From NCBI RefSeq assembly GCF_014282275.1, contig NZ_VFIA01000031.1, forward strand, positions 1 to 64,000: 64,000 bases of DNA, given 5' to 3'. The notes beneath the pieces were generated by a model. It ran no database searches, was not told where the DNA came from, and saw only the letters and a list, made by a program, of their open reading frames with translations. This DNA is from Spirosoma utsteinense. GTDB lineage: Bacteria; Bacteroidota; Bacteroidia; Cytophagales; Spirosomataceae. The position numbers and the translations under genes were made by a program. This document shows, one piece after another, positions 8,589 to 16,214 of this stretch. Position 1 is the stretch's first letter, and each line of letters begins with the position of its first letter.

Positions 8589-9440
8589 ATGAAAAAGCTA
8601 CTTCCTTACCTCCTTGTTTCGCCTTACCTGCTGCATGTAGCCGTGTTTGTTGCCTTTCCGGTGGTGTTCTCGGTCGTGCTGACGTTTCATAGCTGGAATA
8701 TCATTTCGCCGATGCAGTATGTTGGGCTGGCCAATTATGAACGGCTGTTCAATGACCGGCTGTTCTGGCAGGCGATCTGGAACACACTGCGGTTTCTGAT
8801 GGTGCATATCCCGCTCCAGATTTTACTGGCTCTGATGCTGGCTGAGCTACTGAACCGGACGGTGCGGGGAGCCAGCTTTTTTCGGGCTGCTTTCTTTCTG
8901 CCGGTCATTGTGTCGGGGGTGGTGGTTACGATTTTATGGCAGCAACTGCTCAGCTTTAATTCCGGTATTATAAACCGTATGCTGACGGCTATATCCCTGC
9001 CGCGGGTAGCCTGGCTCGACGATCCGGCGGTGGCTATGTATTCGATTGCGGTTATGGCCACCTGGAAGAATGTGGGCCTGTATGTAATTCTATTTCTGGT
9101 TGGCCTGCAATCTGTGCCGGAGCAGTATTATGAAGCAGCCGATATGGAGGGGGCTACCAGCTGGCAAAAGTTCCGGTTTATCACCCTACCCATTATCAAC
9201 CCAACCATTTTTACGGTCGTTGTTTTGTCGACCATCAGTGGATTCTCGCTCTTTATCGAGCCTTACATCATGACCGAGGGTGGACCGATGAACACAACGC
9301 TGTCGGCAGTAATGTACATTTATAAACAAGCGTTTCAGTATTACCATATGGGGTATTCAGCTACGCTTGGCTTTTGCTTCGCCCTGATCATTCTGTTCGT
9401 TGTGGTGATTCAGAAGCGGTATGTCGAACAGGAAGTATAA
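8589..9440 (+). CDS. Sugar ABC transporter permease, MalF/UgpA type
   Basis: A 283-residue inner-membrane permease with six hydrophobic segments. The first lies at about residues 8-30 (LLVSPYLLHVAVFVAFPVVF). The cytoplasmic EAA loop that docks on the ATPase is YYEAADMEGATSWQKFRFITL near residue 185, with the conserved EAA, G and I-LP spacing. It follows the binding protein by 71 nt and precedes the second permease by 59 nt. The length is typical of the short MalF/UgpA class without the large periplasmic insertion of E. coli MalF. Confidence 0.92.
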   Translation: MKKLLPYLLVSPYLLHVAVFVAFPVVFSVVLTFHSWNIISPMQYVGLANYERLFNDRLFWQAIWNTLRFLMVHIPLQILLALMLAELLNRTVRGASFFRAAFFLPVIVSGVVVTILWQQLLSFNSGIINRMLTAISLPRVAWLDDPAVAMYSIAVMATWKNVGLYVILFLVGLQSVPEQYYEAADMEGATSWQKFRFITLPIINPTIFTVVVLSTISGFSLFIEPYIMTEGGPMNTTLSAVMYIYKQAFQYYHMGYSATLGFCFALIILFVVVIQKRYVEQEV

Positions 9441-9499
9441 CCAGCGGACCGCTGCCAGGAGCTTTGTTCACTGGTAGTGGTTCGGGGACAACCCAACAC

Positions 9500-10312
9500 A
9501 TGGCCCAAACCATTCTTAAATACGCACTACTCGTTCTGGCGGCTTTGTCGTTCGTGTATCCATTTATCTGGATGCTCAGCGCGTCGTTGTCGTCGGAGAG
9601 TGGACTCGGTTCGCTGGTACTGCTGCCGGAGGGGTTTACGTGGACCAACTACGTCACGGTCTTTACGAAGATTCCGCTGGGGCGGGCCTTTCTGAACAGT
9701 GCGTTCGTTGCCATCATCACCACCAGTCTGGTACTCATATCAGGGGCCATGGTCGGCTACGCCCTCGCCCGGCTCGACTTTGTGGGGCGCAATGCCATTT
9801 TTTACCTCATCATTTTCACAATGACCCTGCCGTTTCAAATTACTCTCATTCCTAATTATATCACCATGGTACGACTCGGCTGGGTCGATACGTATTTTGC
9901 CCTGATCGTACCCTTTGCCCTAAGTTCACTATCGGTGTTGCTGTTTCGGCAGGCGTTTCAGGGATTACCGCAATCACTTATCGACGCGGCCCGGATGGAT
10001 GGGGCGGGGGAGTTGCGGATCATCTTTCAGATTCTTGTTCCCAATATCCTGCCAACCGTATTGACGATCACGATCCTGACATTTATGGGGCTTTGGAACG
10101 AAGCCCTGTGGCCGCTGATCGTCATTCGTGATGAACCAACGATGACAATGCCGCAGCTGGTAACGCTGTTCTCGGTAGGCGGGCGGGCCGACGCGCAGTT
10201 AGGGGTGAAGATCGCGGCAGCCGTTATGCTGGCTGTGCCGATTGTGATTCTGTACTTATTTTTCCAAAAACACTTCATCCGAAGTATGGCCACCTCGGGT
10301 ATGAAGGATTGA
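9500..10312 (+). CDS. Sugar ABC transporter permease, MalG/UgpE type
   Basis: The partner permease, 270 aa from the ATG at 9500. A longer frame from 9374 overlaps the upstream gene and has no membrane character before MAQTILKYALLVL, so the later start is chosen. Six hydrophobic segments are visible and the EAA loop is LIDAARMDGAGELRIIFQIL near residue 165. The family-typical FPYIWM-like opening appears as YPFIWMLSAS at about residues 22-31. The C-terminus ends FFQKHFIRSMATSGMKD, as is usual for MalG proteins. The stop overlaps the leader of the next gene by spacing of only 14 nt, consistent with one operon. Confidence 0.93.
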   Translation: MAQTILKYALLVLAALSFVYPFIWMLSASLSSESGLGSLVLLPEGFTWTNYVTVFTKIPLGRAFLNSAFVAIITTSLVLISGAMVGYALARLDFVGRNAIFYLIIFTMTLPFQITLIPNYITMVRLGWVDTYFALIVPFALSSLSVLLFRQAFQGLPQSLIDAARMDGAGELRIIFQILVPNILPTVLTITILTFMGLWNEALWPLIVIRDEPTMTMPQLVTLFSVGGRADAQLGVKIAAAVMLAVPIVILYLFFQKHFIRSMATSGMKD

Positions 10313-10326
10313 TCAGAAAATCTCGT

Positions 10327-11601
10327 ATGCGCTGTTTCAACGTTTTCTTTATTTTCCTGCTGGTTCTTTCCTGTAAAGAAGAACAGTCTGTCGCCCAGAC
10401 CGTCACGAGCCGCTATGTTAACCTGGCCCATCTGGACCGGCTTTACCAGGCTGTCAGGCTACCGAATGGCAGTGAGGTGGGTACGGTGGGTATCTACAGC
10501 GAAGCACCCGATTACCGGCTGGTGACCGATGCCGATGAGGGGTTTACCTGCATCGATGATGTGTCGCGGGCCGCGATGCTGTTACTCCGCGAACCTGACC
10601 TGACCACCAGCGCCGACAAACAGGCGAAGCTTCGGACCATGACCGAATTTGTCCTGCAACTCCAGTCTGACGAAGGGTATTTCTATAATTTTCTGTGGCC
10701 CGACCGGTCTATCAACAAGACGTTCAAAACAAGCGTTGCCGAGCCTAATTTCTGGTCGTGGCGGGCCTTGTGGTACCTGACCGACGCGTATCCTTATTAC
10801 CAGCGAGCCGATCCAGCGCTGGCCAGTCGTATCGAAACATCGACGCAGAAGCTGACGACACTTATTGTACGTGATTTTGGCCGTCGGCGGCAGGAGTTCA
10901 CTGTCGTAAAAGGCGTTCAGGTGCCCAAATGGCTGCCATTTGGGTCAGGCTCCGACCAGGCCGCTATGCTGCTCATCAGCCTGACGACCCTTCAGCAACG
11001 GACGCCTACAGCCGATAAGCTGACATTGATCGAACTGCTGGGCGAAGGGATTTTGGCCATGCAGTATGGCGGTCCGGGACAGTATCCATACGGGGCAATC
11101 CTGAGTTTTGAGAACAACTGGCATGCCTACGCCAGTGATCAGGCCTATGCGCTGCTGCGGGCTGGCAAAGCCTTGAACAAGCCCGCCTGGCAAGCGGCTG
11201 CCCGTCGCGAAATCGACAATTTCTACCCGTATCTGCTCCGGGAAGGACTGCTGGAATCATTGGCTATTGAGCAGACAGGCAATGAATGGAAGGCGATCGA
11301 TACCCGCAAGTTTTCGCAGATTGCCTATGGTGTACGCCCTATGGTTTGGGCTGCGCTCGAAGCCTACGATCAGACCAAAGACGCCAGGTATGCCGATATG
11401 GCTGTACAGTTCGCGGGTTGGTTTTTGGGTAAAAACCCCGCTGGCGTTATCATGTATGACCGGGCAACAGGCCGCGGATACGATGGGATCGGAGCAAACG
11501 GGGTTATCAATAAAAACGCGGGTGCTGAGTCTACGATCGAATCGCTCTGGGCCTTTCAACGGCTGGAACAGTACCCCGAGGTGCTGAATAAACTTAACTG
11601 A
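10327..11601 (+). CDS. Lipoprotein with alpha/alpha-barrel (glycosidase-like), function unproven
   Basis: A 424-residue lipoprotein. ATG at 10327 is preferred over a TTG at 10309 because it gives a compact signal with lipobox VLSC. The rest has repeated helix-hairpin segments of an (alpha/alpha)6 barrel, with acidic motifs such as DADEGFTCIDDVSRAA near residue 75 and a late GKNPAGVIMYDRATGRGYDG followed by NAGAESTIESLWA. This last pattern is shared with glycan-processing alpha-barrel proteins that sit beside GH130-type or glycosyltransferase genes. Placed inside the ABC operon, it probably cleaves or trims the imported glycan outside the inner membrane. I cannot name its GH family, and the general acid is not certain. 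Confidence 0.6.
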   Translation: MRCFNVFFIFLLVLSCKEEQSVAQTVTSRYVNLAHLDRLYQAVRLPNGSEVGTVGIYSEAPDYRLVTDADEGFTCIDDVSRAAMLLLREPDLTTSADKQAKLRTMTEFVLQLQSDEGYFYNFLWPDRSINKTFKTSVAEPNFWSWRALWYLTDAYPYYQRADPALASRIETSTQKLTTLIVRDFGRRRQEFTVVKGVQVPKWLPFGSGSDQAAMLLISLTTLQQRTPTADKLTLIELLGEGILAMQYGGPGQYPYGAILSFENNWHAYASDQAYALLRAGKALNKPAWQAAARREIDNFYPYLLREGLLESLAIEQTGNEWKAIDTRKFSQIAYGVRPMVWAALEAYDQTKDARYADMAVQFAGWFLGKNPAGVIMYDRATGRGYDGIGANGVINKNAGAESTIESLWAFQRLEQYPEVLNKLN

Positions 11602-11625
11602 AGCGCAAAAAAGCGATCGGCAAAC

Positions 11626-12741
11626 ATGGCTGAAGTACTCCTGAAACACATTTCCAAAGCGTATGCGGGCGGCCCGACAGTGATCCGTGATATCAGCATC
11701 GACGTGAAGGACCGCGAGTTTGTCGTGCTGGTCGGGCCGAGCGGTTGCGGCAAATCGACATTACTGCGGATGATTGCCGGGCTGGAAGACATCACAAACG
11801 GCGATCTGCTCCTCGATGGTCAGCGTATCAATGACCGGGCGCCGAAAGACCGCGACATTGCCATGGTGTTTCAGAATTACGCGCTCTATCCGCACATGAC
11901 GGTTTATGAGAACATGGCGTTCGGGCTGAAGCTGCGTAACATGCCGAAGGATGAAATCAGGCAGCGCGTGACGCGGGCCGCTCAGATTCTGGAGATAGAG
12001 AGCCTGCTCGACCGAAAGCCCAAAGATATGTCGGGTGGACAGCGGCAGCGGGTAGCTATCGGGCGTGCCATCGTTCGAAATCCAAAGGTTTTTCTGTTCG
12101 ATGAACCGCTGAGTAACCTCGATGCCAAACTGCGCGGCCAAACCCGGATCGAACTTCAGAAACTCCACCGCGACCTTCAGGCAACGATGATCTACGTGAC
12201 CCACGATCAGGTTGAGGCTATGACGCTCGGCGACCGTATCGTGGTGTTGCGTAACGGCGATGTCATGCAGCATGATACGCCCCTGGCGCTCTACAACCAA
12301 CCGGCTAATCGCTTTGTGGCGGGCTTCATTGGCAGCCCGCCTATGAATTTCCTGCCCGGTCGAATCGTGGCTGACGGAACGGCATTGCGGTTCGAGAGTG
12401 CAGGCGGGGCGGTGTCGATCAGGCTGAACGGCTCCGTTCATCAGCAGGCGCTGGCAGCCTACGCAGGCCGGGCCGTTGAACTGGGAATTCGGGCAGAACA
12501 CCTTACCGACCAGCCGATGAATAGACAGCGGTCTTACTTTTCGCCGGAGCAGCTCATTGTCTTTGATGCGGTTGAGCGGATGGGCAGCGAAACACTGGCC
12601 TATTTCATTCTCGAAGGGCAACGGTTCGTGGCGCGTTTATCCGGCGATTCCACGGTTGATACGAGCGTGGGGGTATCTACGTTCTGGGACATTGACAAAG
12701 CCCATTTCTTCGATGCCGACACCGAGCAGACTATCCGATGA
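11626..12741 (+). CDS. ABC transporter ATP-binding protein, MalK/MsmK/UgpC type
   Basis: The 371-residue ATPase of the sugar importer. Walker [10 protein letters not shown] is at about 37-45, the signature [10 protein letters not shown] near residue 135, Walker [16 protein letters not shown] near 155, and the switch histidine in [10 protein letters not shown] near 190. After residue 235 comes the C-terminal TOBE/OB regulatory region ([14 protein letters not shown]), which identifies the MalK subfamily. It closes the operon, 24 nt after the lipoprotein. A 44-nt gap then leads to the convergent K+ channel gene; no strong terminator hairpin is visible in it. Confidence 0.95.
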   Translation: MAEVLLKHISKAYAGGPTVIRDISIDVKDREFVVLVGPSGCGKSTLLRMIAGLEDITNGDLLLDGQRINDRAPKDRDIAMVFQNYALYPHMTVYENMAFGLKLRNMPKDEIRQRVTRAAQILEIESLLDRKPKDMSGGQRQRVAIGRAIVRNPKVFLFDEPLSNLDAKLRGQTRIELQKLHRDLQATMIYVTHDQVEAMTLGDRIVVLRNGDVMQHDTPLALYNQPANRFVAGFIGSPPMNFLPGRIVADGTALRFESAGGAVSIRLNGSVHQQALAAYAGRAVELGIRAEHLTDQPMNRQRSYFSPEQLIVFDAVERMGSETLAYFILEGQRFVARLSGDSTVDTSVGVSTFWDIDKAHFFDADTEQTIR

Positions 12742-12786
12742 GGTCTTCGGGAGGCCCATCCCAAAGGGAGAATATACCAGCTGGCG

Positions 12787-13593
12787 TTATACGTCCCTGA
12801 TTTCTTTGCCGCAGTGCGGGCAGCGTCGTATGACGGTCACTTTCTGATTGCGAATCTGTTCCGTAAAGCCTGACACCAGGATACCCGTCGGCAGGGCAAA
12901 CAGGCCGATACCCATAATAGCCGCCAGGCCACCCAGTAGTTTGCCAAGGGGTGTTATGGGGTGGATGTCCCCATAACCAACCGTCGTCATAGCGCTCACG
13001 CCCCACCACATGGTTGCCGGAATACTGGAAAATTTGTCGGGTTGAGCCGTATGTTCGACATAATACATGATGCTGGATACGATGATGAGCATGAACACGA
13101 CAAACGTCATACTAAGGATCAATTCTTCTTTTTTGTCAGTCACTACCCGCTGGATCATACGGAAGGCGTGTGAATAACGGGAGATGCGGAACAGCCGAAA
13201 AATGCGGAATAGCCGTAGAATTCTGACGATAGCCAGATCGGTGGCGAAGAGCGTAAAATAGAACGGAAAGATAGCCAGAATGTCAATGATCGACGATGCC
13301 GAAAACAGGTACCTCAACCGTCCCCAGAACCAGTGCCGGTATCTGTCGTTTTCGACGCAGACCCAGATCCTTAACAGATACTCGATGGTAAAGAAGAGCA
13401 CCGAGAATAGTTCGAAGTCATAAAAAAGCTGCGTAAACCGCCGGTTGTATTCGGGAACCGTGTGTAGTACAATAGCAATGGCGTTCAGGGTGATGATTGT
13501 AATAAGAACGATATTGAACGCCAGGCTGAAACCTCGTCGTTTGCCCGACGAGGTTTCGAGAATGCGGTAGACGGAAAGGCGTAAATGGTGCAT
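12787..13593 (-). CDS. Voltage-gated-type potassium channel
   Basis: A 268-residue six-helix ion channel subunit. The S4 helix has the arginine ladder RILRLFRIFRLFRISR at about residues 122-137. The pore helix and selectivity filter are MWWGVSAMTTVGYGD near residues 193-207; TVGYGD is the K+ selective signature. S6 follows with a GLFALPTGI hinge. The cytoplasmic tail is short and ends with CPHCGKEI, a single CxxC pair that could bind metal or respond to redox state. It lies 81 nt downstream of the MFS transporter on the same strand. Function in ion homeostasis is inferred from family only. Confidence 0.92.
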   Translation of the reverse strand: MHHLRLSVYRILETSSGKRRGFSLAFNIVLITIITLNAIAIVLHTVPEYNRRFTQLFYDFELFSVLFFTIEYLLRIWVCVENDRYRHWFWGRLRYLFSASSIIDILAIFPFYFTLFATDLAIVRILRLFRIFRLFRISRYSHAFRMIQRVVTDKKEELILSMTFVVFMLIIVSSIMYYVEHTAQPDKFSSIPATMWWGVSAMTTVGYGDIHPITPLGKLLGGLAAIMGIGLFALPTGILVSGFTEQIRNQKVTVIRRCPHCGKEIRDV

Positions 13594-13656
13594 GACGGCG
13601 GGGCGTGTAAACAGCCCGTAAGCTACGCAACCTGACTGAATTCAGAACCCGCCGTC
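13594..13656. repeat. 9-bp inverted repeat upstream of the K+ channel gene
   Basis: GACGGCGGG at 13594-13602 and its exact complement at 13648-13656 flank a 45-nt spacer. The proximal arm touches the channel start codon, so a hairpin could mask translation initiation, or the repeat may be chance in this GC-rich gap between the MFS gene and the channel. Confidence 0.35.
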
Positions 13657-13674
13657 GTCAAATTATCGGGTGCT

Positions 13675-15051
13675 TTACTGTCTGGCAGAGCGGTAATGCC
13701 GAACCGCAAGCACGGCTATGGCTGTGGCCACCACGGCTAGTACGCCCGAAGTCAACCCGATCGTGGGGGCGGTCAGATACAGCAGTGCATTGCCGGCAAA
13801 GTAGGTACCGACAATGTCGCCCAGGTTCACGAAAGCCATGTACGTAGTGAATTGCGACCCTTCTACACCTTTGCGGCAAATACTCATCAGGACGGGCATA
13901 GCCGCAGCACTCACGGCCGGGTCCATAAAGTACAAGGCTACCAGGCCCACCTGGGCTACTTCGCGCCGGACCCAGGTTTCTGAAAACAGGTTGAAACCGA
14001 GTAAGTAAACCGCAACGATTCCCAGCATGATCAGCAACAGTCGACGCGCTCCGATACGGTCGGCCAGGTACCCACCCGTTAACGCAATTACTGTTGCAAC
14101 GATCATACCATAGGTACCCGCTAGCACAGAAACTTCGGTATCGCGCCAGCCGAGCTTGTCGATGAGGTGGTGATTATAAGCCCGTAAAAACAGCGCGTTA
14201 CTCATGTAAGCCAGGAGAATGGCTCCAAAGATCAGCAGGCTCTGGCGGCTGAATAAGCCCCGGAAAAGTTCGGTAAACAACCAGCGAAAATCGTGATCAG
14301 CCCGTTCGGAGGATTTTATTTCCTGGCCAGACCTGTTGATGCTATCAACCGTAACCCGACCAACCGTGAGTCGGCCAAGCGTGGCGCGGCCAACCGTGGC
14401 CCGGCCAAACGAAGGCAACAGCCGATCGCCGGGTTGTTCCCGGATGAAGGCCATCAGCAGTACACCCGTCGACAAAAAGGCAACCTGCGCCAGGGCTGCG
14501 GTATGGAACCCGTAGTCACGCAGGATATGGGAAAATACGGCCGCTCCAATACCTGTGCCAGCCAGAAAACCAGCCCGCATGAAGGCATTGCCCCGGCCGC
14601 GCTCCTTTTCGGGAAGAATAGTGATCGCCATTGCATCGACGCTGGCATCCTGAATAGCGGCAAACACGCTTCGTATACAGAAAAGCCATGCCAGCGGGGT
14701 AAGCTCCGCAACCGGGTCCCCCACAAAAAGTAATAGGCCCGAGGCCAGTACCGTCATCAATTGCGACCCAACCACCCACGGTTTTCGTCGGCCCATGGGC
14801 GACCCCTGGAACCGGTCGATGAGGGCCCCCCAAACAAACTGGAAAGCCCACGGCAGGCCGATGATAGCGATGAAAGAGGCAACCTTATCGGGCCGCACAC
14901 CTTCGGCAGTGAAGTAATTGGTTAAAGCCGTTAGATAAAATCCTGACGGGATACCCTGCATCACATACAGGAAGAAAAAGAGGCCATACCGTAAGGGACG
15001 GCTTTGACTAAGGGTTAATGGATAATATGGAGGGGGGAAGGCGGAGAGCAT
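13675..15051 (-). CDS. MFS transporter, AmpG-like
   Basis: A 458-residue twelve-helix permease. The N-terminal helix reads YGLFFFLYVMQGIPSGFYL and is followed by FIAIIGLPWAFQFVWGALIDR, the pattern seen in AmpG/PAT-type MFS proteins; the loop 2-3 motif is QGSPMGRRKPWV. The central cytoplasmic loop (about residues 222-245) carries four tandem five-residue repeats of type GRxT(V/L), listed separately. The second half starts LLIFGAILLAYMSNALFLRA. AmpG imports muropeptides, which would fit the lytic transglycosylases further along, but that substrate is only inferred. The start could be a few codons later; ATG at 15051 is retained. Confidence 0.8.
   Translation of the reverse strand: MLSAFPPPYYPLTLSQSRPLRYGLFFFLYVMQGIPSGFYLTALTNYFTAEGVRPDKVASFIAIIGLPWAFQFVWGALIDRFQGSPMGRRKPWVVGSQLMTVLASGLLLFVGDPVAELTPLAWLFCIRSVFAAIQDASVDAMAITILPEKERGRGNAFMRAGFLAGTGIGAAVFSHILRDYGFHTAALAQVAFLSTGVLLMAFIREQPGDRLLPSFGRATVGRATLGRLTVGRVTVDSINRSGQEIKSSERADHDFRWLFTELFRGLFSRQSLLIFGAILLAYMSNALFLRAYNHHLIDKLGWRDTEVSVLAGTYGMIVATVIALTGGYLADRIGARRLLLIMLGIVAVYLLGFNLFSETWVRREVAQVGLVALYFMDPAVSAAAMPVLMSICRKGVEGSQFTTYMAFVNLGDIVGTYFAGNALLYLTAPTIGLTSGVLAVVATAIAVLAVRHYRSARQ
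14347..14406 (-). repeat. Four tandem 15-bp repeats within the MFS gene
   Basis: Units at 14347-14361, 14362-14376, 14377-14391 and 14392-14406 differ by a few bases and encode GRVTV, GRLTV, GRATL and GRATV (read from 14347 upwards, that is from the C-terminal side). They lie in the long cytoplasmic loop between the two six-helix halves. Copy number changes would keep the frame, so this may vary between strains without harming the transporter. Confidence 0.8.
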
Positions 15052-15402
15052 ACGTTGAGAGCGATCACAATACCTGTACCCGGTAACGAATGATTATGTT
15101 TACCCCGTTGGCGAACTATCGCGTAAAAAAACCGTTTATTCTATTGCACAACCCGGAGAAAGTATCTAACATTGTCCGCGTTTCTGCGCAACAACTAATG
15201 GCCAAGCTCGTTTACATACCGACCTTCTTCCATACTACGCCATTCCGGTTTAGGTCCGTAAGGACTATATAAAATTGATTGCCTACGTGGCAACGTCGTT
15301 CCGTCAGTTCCCTTTTCTTCATCTTTAACAATAGCACGGTTAAAAGTCTGCTCCGGCGACCCAATCCGTTTTGTGGCTGCGAAGCCGCCCCAAGTAACGC
15401 CA
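15052..15402. other. 351-bp intergenic region between MFS and GNAT genes
   Basis: The region separates divergent genes and so must hold both promoters. I could not find a convincing TTTG/TAnnTTTG pair on either strand. Small open frames here have no family resemblance. A short pair AGGTCCGTAAGGACT near 15252 could form a weak hairpin. Nothing else stands out. Confidence 0.3.
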
Positions 15403-16110
15403 ATGATCACGCCCGAAATAGTCAACGATCAGTTCATTGTTCAGGTCGCTAATGAAAACCATCTGAAACTGGCTGAAACCATCTGCCATGAAATGGAGGA
15501 AAGTGCAAAAGCCCGGGGAACCGGTATTGCCAAGCGCTCCCCCATTTATGTAATGGAGAAAATGCTGGAAGGTAAAGCCATCGTGGCAACTACCATGGCA
15601 GGTGAATGGGTCGGCTTTTGCTACGTCGAAACGTGGGAACACGGCAAGTTCGTGGCGAACTCCGGCCTGATCGTGCGGCCGGAATACCGAAAAAGCGGTA
15701 TTGCCACGCGCATTAAAGCCAAAGCGTTCGAACTCTCCCGGACGAAGTTTCCCGACGCTAAAATTATTGGTATCACGACGAGTCTGGCCGTGATGAAGAT
15801 CAACTCCGATCTCGGCTATCAGCCTGTTACGCTTAACGAACTGCCCGGCGACGAGGCTTTTTGGAAAGGCTGCCAGACCTGCGCCAATTTCGATATTCTA
15901 ACGCGCACCAACCGTAAACACTGCCTCTGTACGGGCATGCTCTATGACCCGGAGGAGCACCAGAAAGAAAAGAAAGAAGATAAGTGGAATTTTCTGAAGG
16001 AGTCGAAACTCTATGAACGCTGGATGCGTATCAAAGAACGCGTTTTGCTCCGGCTCCATAGCGATCGTTCCCGATCGCGCCCGACGCGTGAAATGGAATC
16101 AGTAGGTTAA
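15403..16110 (+). CDS. GNAT acetyltransferase of the Bacteroidota arginine-cluster type
   Basis: A GNAT protein of about 235 aa from ATG 15403 (MITPEIVNDQF); an ATG ten codons upstream is possible. It matches, from memory, the acetyltransferase that in many Bacteroidota precedes argG and is thought to act as the N-acylglutamate synthase of arginine synthesis. Shared segments are ESAKARGTGIAKRSP (about 33-47), GKFVANSGLIVRPEYRKSG with the acetyl-CoA loop (about 83-101), and ITTSLAVMKINSDLGYQPVT (about 128-147). A C-terminal cysteine group CQTCANFD...KHCLCTGM follows at about 165-185 and may bind metal. Here it stands alone, with no arg genes nearby. The role is inferred from family resemblance. 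Confidence 0.7.
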   Translation: MITPEIVNDQFIVQVANENHLKLAETICHEMEESAKARGTGIAKRSPIYVMEKMLEGKAIVATTMAGEWVGFCYVETWEHGKFVANSGLIVRPEYRKSGIATRIKAKAFELSRTKFPDAKIIGITTSLAVMKINSDLGYQPVTLNELPGDEAFWKGCQTCANFDILTRTNRKHCLCTGMLYDPEEHQKEKKEDKWNFLKESKLYERWMRIKERVLLRLHSDRSRSRPTREMESVG

Positions 16111-16128
16111 TCGCGTTTTTCGAACCAA

Positions 16129-16189
16129 CCGGTTTTACAAAAAAAGTCGTACTCAGGTAAGCTGGGTACGACTTTTTTTGTAAAACCGG
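16129..16189. terminator. Bidirectional terminator, 24-bp perfect arms
   Basis: Arms 16129-16152 and 16166-16189 match perfectly over 24 bp around a 13-nt loop, including A7/T7 runs within the stem. It sits between the convergent GNAT and acylase genes and can terminate transcription from both sides. The CCGGTTTTAC base extends well beyond a normal intrinsic terminator. Confidence 0.85.
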
Positions 16190-16214
16190 GGCGGAGCCAC
16201 GCTTACATAGCCAT

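Noticed and set aside
9374-9499. Longer start for the second sugar permease (42 extra codons)
   Set aside because: The extension overlaps the first permease and is not hydrophobic or conserved; the ATG at 9500 gives a standard MalG N-terminus.
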